40,300 nt of DNA from Rhizobium sp. Q54 (GCA_945903635.1 CAMDOT010000026.1:1-40300); one strand, 5' to 3'. Shown: positions 31,720 through 40,024, counted from the stretch's first letter. Notes: generated by a model from the sequence alone, not told the origin. Program-made: numbers and translations.

Positions 31720-33555
31720 ATGCGGGTGCTGGGCATCTCGGCCTTCTATCACGACAGCGCCGCGGCGTTGATCGAGGATGGCCGGCTGGTAGGCGCCGCG
31801 CAGGAGGAACGCTTCACCCGCAAGAAGCACGATTCGGGTTTTCCGCAGAATGCCGTGCAGTTCTGCCTCGACCGCGCCGGCATCAAGATGGCCGATGTCG
31901 ATTACGTCGCCTTCTACGACAAGCCGTTCCTGAAGTTCGAGCGGCTGCTCGAGACCTACCTCGCCTATGCGCCGCGCGGCTTCACCTCCTTCCGCATGGC
32001 CATGCCGCTGTGGCTGAAGGAGAAGCTCTTCCAGAAGATCCTCCTGCGCGACGAGATGAAGCGCTGGGAGCCGGACTTCGATTGGCAGAAGCGCCTGCTG
32101 TTCGGCGAGCATCACCAGAGCCACGCCGCCTCGGCGTTCTTTCCCTCGCCGTTCGAGGAAGCGGCCGTCCTCTGCATGGACGGCGTCGGCGAGTGGGCGA
32201 CCACGTCGCTGAGCTACGGCAAGGGCAACAGCCTCGAGATGTTGAAGGAGCTGCACTTCCCGCATTCTCTGGGACTGCTCTATTCGGCCTTCACCTACTA
32301 CACTGGCTTCAAGGTCAACTCGGGTGAATACAAGGTCATGGGCCTGGCACCCTACGGCGAGCCGCGGTTCAAGGACCTGATCTTCGACAAGATCGTCGAC
32401 CTGAAAGAGGACGGCACCTTCCGCCTCGACCAGTCCTACTTCGACTATTGCACTGGCCTGCGCATGACGAACGACAAGTTCGCCGATGTGTTCGGCATCA
32501 AGCGCCGTACACCCGAGCAGGAGCTGACGCAGGTCCACATGGATCTCGCGGCGTCCGTCCAGGCCGCCACCGAGGAGATCGTGTTGCGGCTCGGCCGCTC
32601 GGTGAGGAAGGAAACCGGCGCCAGGAATATCTGCCTGGCCGGCGGCGTGGCGCTGAACTGCGTCGCCAACGGCAAGCTGCTGCGCGAGAACATCTTCGAC
32701 AACATCTGGGTGCAGCCGGCGGCCGGCGATGCCGGCGGCGCGGTGGGCGCGGCCTATGCAGCCTATCACGGCTTCATGGGCCAGCCGCGCAAGCTCAATG
32801 GCCACATGGACGGCATGGCGGGCTCCTACCTCGGCCCCGAGTATACCGACGACGAGATTGCCGAACGCTTGACGGCGGCGGGCGCCAAGTTCACGCGCCT
32901 CGATCATGCGCAGATGATCGACCAGACCGCCCAGGCGCTGGCCGACGAGAAGGCGGTCGGCTGGATGCAGGGCCGCATGGAGTTCGGCCCGCGCTCGCTG
33001 GGCGCGCGCTCGATCCTGGGCGACGCGCGGTCGCCGTCGATGCAGAAGACGCTCAATCTCAAGGTGAAGTACCGCGAGTCGTTCCGTCCCTTTGCGCCGG
33101 CGGTGTTGCGCGAGGACGTCGACAAGTATTTCGACATCAAGAGCGACAGCCCCTACATGCTGATGGTGGCGCCGGTGGTTGAGAGCCGCCGCCGCGTCAT
33201 GACCGCCGAGGAAGAGAAGCTGTTCGGCATCGACAAGCTGAACGTGCCGCGCTCGGACATCCCGGCCGTGACGCACATCGACTATTCGGGCCGCGTCCAG
33301 ACGGTGCACAAGGAAACCAATCCGGACTTCCACGCGCTGCTGGAGTCCTTCAAGGCCAAGACCGGCAGCTCGGTCCTGGTGAATACCTCGTTCAATGTGC
33401 GCGGCGAGCCGATCGTCTGCACGCCGGAGGACGCCTGGCGTTGCTTCATGGGCAGCGAGATCGAAGTGCTGGTGGTGGGCAACTGCTTCCTCAGGAAGGA
33501 AGACCAGGATCCGGCGCTGAAGCTCGACTACAAGAACGCCTTCGAGCTCGACTAG
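31720..33555 (+). CDS. Carbamoyltransferase (NodU/CmcH family)
   Basis: A 611-residue O-carbamoyltransferase that moves a carbamoyl group from carbamoyl phosphate through a carbamoyl-adenylate onto a hydroxyl of a sugar or other acceptor. The N-terminal Kae1-like domain starts MRVLGISAFYHDSAAALIED, with EERFTRKKHDSGFP, the metal/ATP histidines in GEHHQSHAASAFFPSP and VLCMDGVGEWATTS, and LAGGVALNCVANGKLL. The C-terminal YrdC-like domain has GRMEFGPRSLGARSILGDAR, FRPFAPAVLREDVDKYFD, and NTSFNVRGEPIVCTPEDAWR. Full family length. The gene follows SxtJ and DUF5989 and precedes a quinone oxidoreductase by 4 bases. The acceptor is unknown, because no glycan or natural-product genes adjoin it. Confidence 0.95.
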   Translation: MRVLGISAFYHDSAAALIEDGRLVGAAQEERFTRKKHDSGFPQNAVQFCLDRAGIKMADVDYVAFYDKPFLKFERLLETYLAYAPRGFTSFRMAMPLWLKEKLFQKILLRDEMKRWEPDFDWQKRLLFGEHHQSHAASAFFPSPFEEAAVLCMDGVGEWATTSLSYGKGNSLEMLKELHFPHSLGLLYSAFTYYTGFKVNSGEYKVMGLAPYGEPRFKDLIFDKIVDLKEDGTFRLDQSYFDYCTGLRMTNDKFADVFGIKRRTPEQELTQVHMDLAASVQAATEEIVLRLGRSVRKETGARNICLAGGVALNCVANGKLLRENIFDNIWVQPAAGDAGGAVGAAYAAYHGFMGQPRKLNGHMDGMAGSYLGPEYTDDEIAERLTAAGAKFTRLDHAQMIDQTAQALADEKAVGWMQGRMEFGPRSLGARSILGDARSPSMQKTLNLKVKYRESFRPFAPAVLREDVDKYFDIKSDSPYMLMVAPVVESRRRVMTAEEEKLFGIDKLNVPRSDIPAVTHIDYSGRVQTVHKETNPDFHALLESFKAKTGSSVLVNTSFNVRGEPIVCTPEDAWRCFMGSEIEVLVVGNCFLRKEDQDPALKLDYKNAFELD

Positions 33556-33559
33556 CCCG

Positions 33560-34540
33560 ATGAGGGCAGTCGTTTGCGATCGCCTCGGCGATCCATCTGT
33601 CCTGAAAATCGAGGAGAGGCCTCTTCCCGAACCGGGGCCGCGCGACATCGTCGTGAAGGTTGGCGCGGCTTCGGTCAATTTTCCCGACGTGCTCACCGTT
33701 TCGGGCGACTATCAGCACAAGCCGGATTTGCCTTTCGTGCCCGGCATGGAAGGCGCAGGCACCGTCCACGCCGTGGGCGCCGAGCGCCTTGACTGGAAGG
33801 TCGGCGACGAGGTGATCTTCGGCATCCGTCCGGGCGCATTCGCCGAGTATGTGGCGGTGACGCCCAAGGGCCATCTGCTGCGCCTGCCCGAAGGCTGGTC
33901 GTTCGCCGAGGGCGCGGGCTTTCGTGTCGCCGCAACCACCGCCTACCATTCGCTCGTTCATCGCGGCGCTCTGCGTCAAGGCGAGGTCGCACTCATCCAC
34001 GGTGCGTCCGGTGGCGTTGGGCTGGCAGCCGTGCAGCTCGCCAAGCATCTCGGCGCGCGCGTGATCGCGACGGGCGGTGACGACGGGCGCCTCGCCATCG
34101 TGAAGCAGAACGGTGCCGACGAGGTCGTGAACTACCGCACGTCCGATTTCGTCGCCGCCGTGAAGGCGTTGACCGACGGCAAGGGCGCCGACGTGATCTA
34201 CGATCCGGTCGGCGGCGAGGTGCTGGAGAAGTCCATGCGTGCGGCGGCCTATGGCGCTCGCCTGCTGGTCGTGGGCTTCACGTCGGGCGGACCGAGCAAG
34301 CTCATGTCCAACCACGTGCTGATCAAGGGACTATCGATCCTGGGCATCCGCGCGGGAGAGATGCTGCTGCGCCTGCCTCAGATGGGATACAGCTACGCCG
34401 AGCTGCCGAAGCTTGCAGCTCTCGGCGTCATGCGGCCGCACATCTCGCATCGATTTCCAATGGAGCGTGCGGCCGATGCCTTCCGCGCCCTGATCGACCG
34501 CAAGGTCGTGGGCAAGGCCGTCATCGAGATGCCGAGCTGA
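33560..34540 (+). CDS. NADPH:quinone oxidoreductase (zeta-crystallin-like MDR)
   Basis: A 326-residue zinc-free medium-chain reductase of the quinone oxidoreductase group. GroES-like domain: MRAVVCDRLGDPSVLKIEER, AASVNFPDVLTVSGDYQ, PFVPGMEGAGTVHAVG. Rossmann domain: IHGASGGVGLAAVQLAKHLG (AxxGxxG), followed by GARVIATGGDDGRLAIVK and VIYDPVGGEVLEKSMRAA. The zinc-binding cysteines of alcohol dehydrogenases are absent. It starts 4 bases after the carbamoyltransferase stop, so it is probably on the same transcript, though a joint function is not evident. It converges on the OmpA-like gene. Confidence 0.93.
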   Translation: MRAVVCDRLGDPSVLKIEERPLPEPGPRDIVVKVGAASVNFPDVLTVSGDYQHKPDLPFVPGMEGAGTVHAVGAERLDWKVGDEVIFGIRPGAFAEYVAVTPKGHLLRLPEGWSFAEGAGFRVAATTAYHSLVHRGALRQGEVALIHGASGGVGLAAVQLAKHLGARVIATGGDDGRLAIVKQNGADEVVNYRTSDFVAAVKALTDGKGADVIYDPVGGEVLEKSMRAAAYGARLLVVGFTSGGPSKLMSNHVLIKGLSILGIRAGEMLLRLPQMGYSYAELPKLAALGVMRPHISHRFPMERAADAFRALIDRKVVGKAVIEMPS

Positions 34541-34549
34541 GCGCGTGCT

Positions 34550-34987
34550 TCAGCGCGAGAAGAAGATCGTCACCTTGCGGTCGATCACCGAAGCATCTTC
34601 ATTGCCGAGGCTCATGTTCCCGAACGCCTCGGGGTCGGCGACGATATAGAGATGATTGGCCGGCACGCCATCGCGGATCATTTGCGCTGCGACGGCCTGG
34701 GCGCGCGACCGCGACAGCTTCTCGTTGAACGCCTTGTCGCCCAGCTTGTCGGTGTGGCCGATCAGGCAGATCACCGACACCTGCCGCGCCTTGGCCGTGG
34801 CCGCCGCCTGGGCGATCACCGGCTTGTTGTCGGCCCTGATCTGGGCGCTGCCGAGGTCGAACAGCACCCGCACTGGCGGCGGCTGGTTGGCGCCACCGCC
34901 GCGCGGGCAGGTGCCGACGGTCTGGGCGAAAGAGGGTGCGGCGGCAAAGAGGAAGCCGGCCGCGACAAGTACTCCTAGTCTTTTCAC
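34550..34987 (-). CDS. OmpA-family peptidoglycan-binding protein
   Basis: A 145-residue exported protein with one OmpA C-terminal domain. The signal peptide is VKRLGVLVAAGFLFAAAPSF with cleavage after AQ. The domain has VLFDLGSAQIRADNKPVI, the peptidoglycan-contact segment VICLIGHTDKLGDKAFNEKL, SRSRAQAVAAQMIRDGVPA, and a closing NEDASVIDRKVTIFF strand. The start is the GTG at 34987, which overlaps the stop of the upstream gene (GTGA), so translation is coupled. No barrel or lipobox is seen; it is a soluble periplasmic or loosely bound form. Confidence 0.87.
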   Translation of the reverse strand: MKRLGVLVAAGFLFAAAPSFAQTVGTCPRGGGANQPPPVRVLFDLGSAQIRADNKPVIAQAAATAKARQVSVICLIGHTDKLGDKAFNEKLSRSRAQAVAAQMIRDGVPANHLYIVADPEAFGNMSLGNEDASVIDRKVTIFFSR

Positions 34988-35580
34988 TTGAGCTCTCCCT
35001 TGAGGGCCATTTCGACGAACGGCAGACGATCGTTGCCGAAGAACATCATATCGCCCACGAAGCTCGTTGGCGCGCCGAAGACGCCGCGCGCCACCGCCTC
35101 GTCGGTCGTGGCTTTTAGGCGATCCTTTACGTCCTGATCCTGGATCCGGCCGCCGAACTTCTTGGCATCGAGGCCGGCCGCCGTGAGAACCGCCGCCACC
35201 ACGGAAATGTCGTTGAGATTGCGGCCGTCGACCCACATCGCCTTGTAGATGGCGGGGTGGTAGCGCTCGAACAGGCCGTCGATCTGGGCTGCCGCCGCGC
35301 CGCGCATCAGGGCGAGCGTATTGACCGGAAAGAACGGGTTGCGCTGGAACGGCACGCCATAGTGCTTGGCCCACATCGGCATGTCGAAGGTGCTCCACTT
35401 CGACTTCTGCTCCACCGTCATCGGCGAGGCATTGCCGGTCGCCTTGAAGACGCCGCCCAGCAGCATCGGCTTGCGCACCAGCGCCGCACCAGCGCGTTTG
35501 GCGATGGCCTCGACCTGGGTGTCGGCCAGATAGCTGTAGGGGCTGCCGTAGTCGTAATAGAATTCCAGTGTGCGGGTCAT
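34984..35580 (-). CDS. 2-hydroxychromene-2-carboxylate isomerase-like (DsbA family)
   Basis: A 198-residue protein of the HCCA isomerase/kappa-GST branch of the thioredoxin fold. In naphthalene-type breakdown the enzyme isomerises 2-hydroxychromene-2-carboxylate using glutathione. The N-terminus LEFYYDYGSPYSYLADTQVE carries the catalytic Ser of the SPYSY motif. KPMLLGGVFKATGN and ARGVFGAPTSFVGDMMFFGN (cis-Pro loop) complete the fold, with a helical insert between. The stop overlaps the OmpA-like GTG start. A Rieske dioxygenase and SDR follow on the opposite strand, so an aromatic-compound context is plausible but not shown. Confidence 0.9.
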   Translation of the reverse strand: MTRTLEFYYDYGSPYSYLADTQVEAIAKRAGAALVRKPMLLGGVFKATGNASPMTVEQKSKWSTFDMPMWAKHYGVPFQRNPFFPVNTLALMRGAAAAQIDGLFERYHPAIYKAMWVDGRNLNDISVVAAVLTAAGLDAKKFGGRIQDQDVKDRLKATTDEAVARGVFGAPTSFVGDMMFFGNDRLPFVEMALKGELK

Positions 35581-35646
35581 GCGGTCCTCTCGTCTTGTGG
35601 CCAGCCTGCGCTGCTTCTACCGTTGCGACAAGAACAAGCAAACGGG

Positions 35647-36426
35647 ATGAAACGGATGGGTCGGGTTACAGGCAAGGTCGTCCTGGTGACGGGCGCGGGA
35701 TCGGGCATCGGCCGTGCCACGGCGACGCTGCTGGCCGACGAGGGCGCCACGGTGATCGTCACCGACATCAATCAAACGGGTGGCCTCGAGACGGCGCAGC
35801 AGATCGGCGGCCCTCAACCCGGAGGTGGCGCGCGTTTCCTGCCCCACGATACCGCGCAGGAAGCCGACTGGAAGAGGATCATCGACGACATCCTGGCACG
35901 CGAGGGCCGGCTCGATGGGCTGGTCAACAATGCCGGCATCGCCGGGCCCTCTCCCTCGACCTTCGAGACCGAGACGGTCGAGCAGTGGCAGCGCATGCTG
36001 TCGATCAACGTCCAGGGCGTGTTCCTCGGCTGCAAGCACGGCGTGCCGGCGATGCGGTCCTCAGGCGGCGGTTCGATCGTCAATCTCTCTTCGCTGGCGG
36101 CCTTCCTCGGGACGCCCAATCTCTCAGCCTACGGCGCCAGCAAGGGCGCGGTGCGTCAGTTCACCAAGACCGTGGCCATCGACTGCGCACGCAAGGGCTA
36201 CAAGGTGCGCTGCAACTCGGTCCATCCCGGGGTCATCCTGACGCCGATGGGCGAGGGCATCATGCCCAACGACAAGGTCAAGGAGAGGGTGCGCAAGAGC
36301 ATTCCGATCGGCGATTTCGGCGCGCCCGAGGACATCGCTTACGGTATTCTTTACCTGATTTCGGATGAATCACGCTTCGTCACCGGGTCCGAGCTGGTGA
36401 TCGACGGCGGCATGAACGCGATCTAG
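35647..36426 (+). CDS. SDR-family oxidoreductase (classical)
   Basis: A 259-residue NAD(P)-dependent short-chain dehydrogenase. The cofactor loop VTGAGSGIGRATATLL, NNAGIAGPSPSTF, catalytic Ser VNLSSLAAFLG and catalytic YGASKGAV are all intact, and GSELVIDGGMNAI ends it. The acidic VTDINQ after strand beta-2 favours NAD over NADP. ATG 35647 is used; ATG 35656 (MGRVTGKV) is also possible. It is divergent from the HCCA-isomerase gene and 14 bases before the Rieske dioxygenase, so it may carry out a diol or hydroxy-acid oxidation after that enzyme; this is inference. Confidence 0.92.
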   Translation: MKRMGRVTGKVVLVTGAGSGIGRATATLLADEGATVIVTDINQTGGLETAQQIGGPQPGGGARFLPHDTAQEADWKRIIDDILAREGRLDGLVNNAGIAGPSPSTFETETVEQWQRMLSINVQGVFLGCKHGVPAMRSSGGGSIVNLSSLAAFLGTPNLSAYGASKGAVRQFTKTVAIDCARKGYKVRCNSVHPGVILTPMGEGIMPNDKVKERVRKSIPIGDFGAPEDIAYGILYLISDESRFVTGSELVIDGGMNAI

Positions 36427-36440
36427 CAGCGGAGCAGGCG

Positions 36441-37589
36441 ATGCAGCACGCCGACCAGGTGGCCTATATCGAACGCATGCACGGCATGGCGCGCACCAAC
36501 GCGCGCGACGACGGAGAGATCAGTCACACGTCGGTCGAGGAGTATTTCGACACCGATCGCTTCGAACGCGAGAAGGCCGTGTTGTTCCGCAAGTATCCGG
36601 TCGTGGTCGCGTTCTCCGCCCAGCTTCGTAATTCAGGCGACTTCGTCACCAACAACGACTCCGGCCAGCCGATCCTCGTTACCCGCGGCACCGACGGCAA
36701 GCTGCGGGCCTTCCTCAATGTCTGTCGTCATCGCAGCGCCACCGTGGAGCTGAAGCCCTGCGGCTCGAACAAGCGTGCCTTCGTTTGCCCCTATCACGGC
36801 TGGAGCTACGATCTCACGGGCAGGCTGGTTGGTATCACCGACGGGGCCTGGTTCGGCGAGATCGATCGCGCGACGCACGGACTGCGCCCGCTCGCCGTCG
36901 CCGAGCGCTGCGGCATGGTCTTCGTGGTGCCGACGGCGCTTGAGCCGGGCCAGAGCACCGACATCGACATGGATACCTTCCTCGGGCCGGTGAAGGCCGA
37001 TCTCGCGTCTTGGGACATGCATGGTTGGGAAGTGCAAAGCACGACGCCGATCCGTCCGCGCATGAACTGGAAGCTGGTGATCGACACCTTTCTCGAACTC
37101 TACCACTTCCGTTACCTGCACGGCGCCAGTGTGGCGCCGCTGTTCCTCGACAACATCACCGCCTATGAGCGTCGCGAGCGTCATTCCCGCTTCGCCGTCT
37201 GCAAGCCGTCGATCCTGGAAGTGGAGCACCAGCCGCGCGAGACCTGGCAGCTCCGCGACCATGCGGTCGTGCTCTACAACCTCTTCCCCAACACGGTGCT
37301 GGCCTACACCCAGGATCATTGCGGCGTCTTCACCAGCTACCCGGTGTCACCCGACGAGGCGCTGATCAACGTCTCGATCCTGGTCGATCCCGTGGAGCGG
37401 GCGAAGAAGCCGGAAAGTTATTGGAAGACCAACCAGGACCTGATCCTGGCCGCGCTCGACGAGGATTTCACCGTGGGCGCCAGCGTTCAGGCGAATTTCA
37501 GGAGCGGCGCCAACCGCGTGCAGACCTTCGGCAAGTTCGAGAAGGCGCTGGGCTGGTATCACCAGGAGATTGCTGCAGCGCTCCGCTAG
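36441..37589 (+). CDS. Rieske aromatic ring-hydroxylating oxygenase, alpha subunit
   Basis: A 382-residue terminal oxygenase. The Rieske [2Fe-2S] ligands are Cys95/His97 in NVCRHRSATVE and Cys116/His119 in VCPYHGWSYDLTG. The mononuclear iron site follows in FLELYHFRYLHGAS, with His222 and His227 (HX4H), and a later acidic ligand is expected near the C-terminus. The length suits a single-component alpha subunit of the homomeric type (phenylpropionate/phthalate-like branch). No beta subunit, ferredoxin or reductase gene adjoins it, so electron donors must be encoded elsewhere. The stop codon lies inside a 24-base palindrome that begins the cluster at 37576. The substrate is unknown. Confidence 0.93.
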   Translation: MQHADQVAYIERMHGMARTNARDDGEISHTSVEEYFDTDRFEREKAVLFRKYPVVVAFSAQLRNSGDFVTNNDSGQPILVTRGTDGKLRAFLNVCRHRSATVELKPCGSNKRAFVCPYHGWSYDLTGRLVGITDGAWFGEIDRATHGLRPLAVAERCGMVFVVPTALEPGQSTDIDMDTFLGPVKADLASWDMHGWEVQSTTPIRPRMNWKLVIDTFLELYHFRYLHGASVAPLFLDNITAYERRERHSRFAVCKPSILEVEHQPRETWQLRDHAVVLYNLFPNTVLAYTQDHCGVFTSYPVSPDEALINVSILVDPVERAKKPESYWKTNQDLILAALDEDFTVGASVQANFRSGANRVQTFGKFEKALGWYHQEIAAALR

Positions 37590-37764
37590 CGGAGCGCTGG
37601 CGGCGTGTAGCGCTGCAGGGAGCGCAGCGACCGAAGCGCGGGCGCCGCACGGTGCAGAAAGAATCTCGGTGCGCCATTCCACCCGTGCGGGTCGGCGCTG
37701 TTTACAGCGCCTTACTCGCGCTTGACTACAAGCGCTGCCGCCCGCCGGCGCCTGTGAAGGCGCC
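37576..37764. repeat. Dense cluster of palindromes between convergent genes
   Basis: At least four strong hairpins fall in 189 bases. A perfect 24-base palindrome at 37576-37599 (centre CTAG) contains the dioxygenase stop. GGCGCTGT-TT-ACAGCGCC is at 37694-37711, GCGCTTG-ACTA-CAAGCGC at 37718-37735 and GGCGCCT-GTGA-AGGCGCC at 37747-37764. Lesser pairs (CGCTGC/GCAGCG near 37611; CCCGTGCGGG near 37682) add to this. GCGC and AGCGCT words recur throughout. The last stem reaches the stop of the next (minus-strand) gene. No T tracts occur, so simple Rho-independent termination is not obvious. Confidence 0.75.
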
Positions 37765-38285
37765 TACTTTACGTTCACCTGATAGGCGAACTTCTCGCCA
37801 TCCGTGGCGGTGAGCTGGGTGAAGCCCAGCAGCTTCAGCAGGTCGAAGAAGTTGGCGTCCTCGGCCACCGTGCGCTCCTGGAAGAACGGCGACAGGCGCG
37901 ACATCGTGGTCATGTTGGCGAGGATCGCGCGGACCCGATAGATCGAATTCAACTCGCCCGGTTGCAGGCCGACGATGATCAGTTTCTCCGCCTTGTCGCC
38001 CTTGACGAAAACCGAATAGGGAACGCGGTAGGCCGACTGGATCGTGCCCTGCGACACGACGGTGACGAACTGGACGCGCTGCTGCCGCTCCGCACCGGGG
38101 ATCGTCTGCATCGCCGACGTGTAATTCTCGACCGTCGTCGGCTTGGGATAATAATAACCGACGTACTTGTCTTCGGCGGCCGGCGCTGCGGCTGCTGCCG
38201 GGGCCGGCTTTGCGGTCTGTGCCAGCGCGGGCACGGCAGCGAACGCCATGGCGGCGACGAAACAGGCGGCAAGTGTCTTGGACAT
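37764..38285 (-). CDS. Exported protein of unknown function
   Basis: A 173-residue protein with a signal peptide (MSKTLAACFVAAMAFAAVPA, cleavage after LAQ) and an Ala/Pro-rich linker. The mature part has a conserved-looking core: DKYVGYYYPKPTTVENYTS, RQQRVQFVTVVSQGTIQSAY, KLIIVGLQPGELNSIYRVRA and a DLLKLLGFTQLTATDGEKFA ending. I recall similar alphaproteobacterial proteins carrying the label 'molybdopterin-guanine dinucleotide biosynthesis protein A', which does not fit an exported protein and is probably a misannotation. Function unknown; it is likely periplasmic. It converges on the Rieske gene and follows the SDR gene by 27 bases. Confidence 0.82.
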   Translation of the reverse strand: MSKTLAACFVAAMAFAAVPALAQTAKPAPAAAAAPAAEDKYVGYYYPKPTTVENYTSAMQTIPGAERQQRVQFVTVVSQGTIQSAYRVPYSVFVKGDKAEKLIIVGLQPGELNSIYRVRAILANMTTMSRLSPFFQERTVAEDANFFDLLKLLGFTQLTATDGEKFAYQVNVK

Positions 38286-38312
38286 TCTCAGCTCTCCCGG
38301 TGATACGACAGA

Positions 38313-39086
38313 CTAGAACAACGTATAGCCACCATCGATAACGAAGTCGCGCCCCGTCGTATAGGCGGTGGCGTCGCTGGCCAGGTATACGGCGATCGGG
38401 CCAAAATCGGCGCCGACGCCCCAGCGGCGTTCCGGAATGCGCGGCATCACGTTGGCTGCGAATTTCTCGTTGCCGAAGGCGTTGGCGGTCATTTCGGTCT
38501 CGATCCAGCCCGGCAGGATCGAATTGACGCTGATCTTGTAGCGCGCCAGTTCAACGGCCAGGGCGCGGACCATCGCGGTGACGCCGCCCTTGCTGGCGCC
38601 GTAGTGGCTGGAGCGGGCAGCGCCCTCGATGGCCGCCGTGCTGGCCATGGCGACCAGCGAACCGCCCTTGCCGCGCGCGGCCATGTGCTTGGCGGCGGCG
38701 CGGAAGGTGAAGAAAACGCCGTCGAGATTGACCCGCAGGACACGGCGCCATTCCTCGGTGGTCATCTCGAGGATGGCCCCCTTGCCGCGACCCGAAACGC
38801 CCGAGTTGGCGACGCAGTTGTCGACATGGCCCATGATCGCGAGGGTCTCGGCGAAGCCCGCCTCGACCTGCTGCTCGTCGCCGACATCGACGATCTGGGT
38901 ATGGACCTTACGGCCATGTCGCTTCAGCTTCTCTGCAGCCGCGGTATTCTTGGCGGGGTTCGTGCCCCAGATGCAGACGTCGGCGCCAGCCTCCGCCAGG
39001 GCCTCGGCCATGCCGAGGCCGATGCCGCCGTTGCCGCCGGTGATCAGCGACACCTTGCCCGTCAGATCGAAGCCCTTGTAGGCCAT
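38313..39086 (-). CDS. SDR-family oxidoreductase (FabG-like)
   Basis: A 257-residue classical SDR. The cofactor loop LITGGNGGIGLGMAEAL, NSGVSGRGKGAILE in the N-A-G position, catalytic Ser in VAMASTAAIEGAARS, and YGASKGGV are present, and FVIDGGYTLF closes it. The ATG at 39086 (MAYKGFDLTGKV) is chosen because GGGGGAACGCC stands just before it; a TTG at 39104 has no support. WGTNPAKN after the second strand suggests NADP use. The substrate is not evident. The pirin gene's terminator hairpin lies in its leader region. Confidence 0.92.
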   Translation of the reverse strand: MAYKGFDLTGKVSLITGGNGGIGLGMAEALAEAGADVCIWGTNPAKNTAAAEKLKRHGRKVHTQIVDVGDEQQVEAGFAETLAIMGHVDNCVANSGVSGRGKGAILEMTTEEWRRVLRVNLDGVFFTFRAAAKHMAARGKGGSLVAMASTAAIEGAARSSHYGASKGGVTAMVRALAVELARYKISVNSILPGWIETEMTANAFGNEKFAANVMPRIPERRWGVGADFGPIAVYLASDATAYTTGRDFVIDGGYTLF

Positions 39087-39097
39087 GGCGTTCCCCC

Positions 39098-39131
39098 AAA
39101 ACAAAACCGGGCGGGATCAAAGCCCGCCCGG
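39098..39131 (-). terminator. Rho-independent terminator of the pirin gene
   Basis: On the minus strand CCGGGCGGG / CCCGCCCGG (39107-39115 with 39123-39131) forms a perfect 9-bp G/C stem with a 7-base loop, followed by TTTTGTTTT (39098-39106). It starts 25 bases after the pirin stop and ends just before the ribosome site of the next gene, so pirin is transcribed apart from the SDR or with read-through. Confidence 0.85.
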
Positions 39132-39155
39132 TCGATAGCGTCAATTGCAGTGGTG

Positions 39156-39872
39156 TCAGTTCAGCTTGTCGGTTTCGACCAGCACAATCTCGGCATCCTC
39201 GAGCGCCGTGATCTCGATCTCGTCCTGGTCGGCCACCGCGACGCCGTCGCGTGCGTTGGCAGTCACTGGTTTGCCATCGCCGCCACGCACCTCGACCTTG
39301 CCCTTGGCGGGCACGAGATACGTGGGCTTGCCGTCGAGCTTCTGGCGGATCGTCTGGCCCGCCTTCAGCGTGCCGGCAAACAGGGCGCCGTCGGCATAGA
39401 GCGGGAGCGCCCCTTCATGGCCGCGGCCCGACGCCAGCGGCACCAGCTTGCCGTCGCGCGCCTCGGCCGGGAACTGCACCGTCTCCCAGCGTGCCGGTAC
39501 GCCCTGCTTGTTGGGCAGGATCCAGATCTGGAACAGCTCGGTTTCCTCGTCCTCGCGGTTGTACTCGGCGTGCTTGATGCCGTTGCCCGCGCTCATCACC
39601 TGGATCTGGCCCGCCTCGGTGCGGCCCTCGTTGCCGAGGTGATCCTGATGGGTGATCGCGCCTTTGATGACATAGGTCACGATCTCCATGTCGCGATGGG
39701 GATGCGGCGGGAAGCCGGAATCCGGCGCGATGCGGTCGTTGTTCCATACCCGCAGCGCACCCCAATGGACGCGGTCGGGGTTGCGGTATTCGGCGAAGCT
39801 GAAATGGAAGTTGGCGTTCAGCCAGCCGTGGTCCGACTTGCCGAGTTTCTCGAAGGGTCTGAGTTCGATCAT
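39156..39872 (-). CDS. Pirin-family protein (YhhW-like quercetinase)
   Basis: A 238-residue bicupin of the pirin family; some members dioxygenate quercetin, others act as redox-linked regulators. The N-terminal cupin holds the metal ligands: PHPHRDMEIVTYVIKG (two His) and GNGIKHAEYN (His and Glu), with HQDHLGNEGRTEAGQIQV between. ELFQIWILPNKQGVP leads to the second cupin, which ends with an acidic segment, EIEITALEDAEIVLVETDKL. Length is normal. It has its own terminator at 39098-39131. The flavonoid-degrading role is only a family possibility. Confidence 0.93.
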   Translation of the reverse strand: MIELRPFEKLGKSDHGWLNANFHFSFAEYRNPDRVHWGALRVWNNDRIAPDSGFPPHPHRDMEIVTYVIKGAITHQDHLGNEGRTEAGQIQVMSAGNGIKHAEYNREDEETELFQIWILPNKQGVPARWETVQFPAEARDGKLVPLASGRGHEGALPLYADGALFAGTLKAGQTIRQKLDGKPTYLVPAKGKVEVRGGDGKPVTANARDGVAVADQDEIEITALEDAEIVLVETDKLN

Positions 39873-40024
39873 GGCGTTTACCTCTTAGCCCCCAAGATGG
39901 CGCCGCCAGGGGCGGGATCAAGTTTCGGGTTGGTAACGGCCGCCTCACCCGAGGTAGTTGCCTGCGACAATGCCGGGCGGCTAGACCGGGCATCGTGTGA
40001 CCATTGCATTGGCGGAGCAAGACG

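Noticed and set aside
31318..33696. Open frame of 792 codons on the minus strand, opposite SxtJ to carbamoyltransferase
   Set aside because: It spans several plus-strand genes and has no recognisable domain.
39086..39104. TTG at 39104 as the SDR start
   Set aside because: It lies inside the T tract of the pirin terminator, and ATG 39086 has a better ribosome site.
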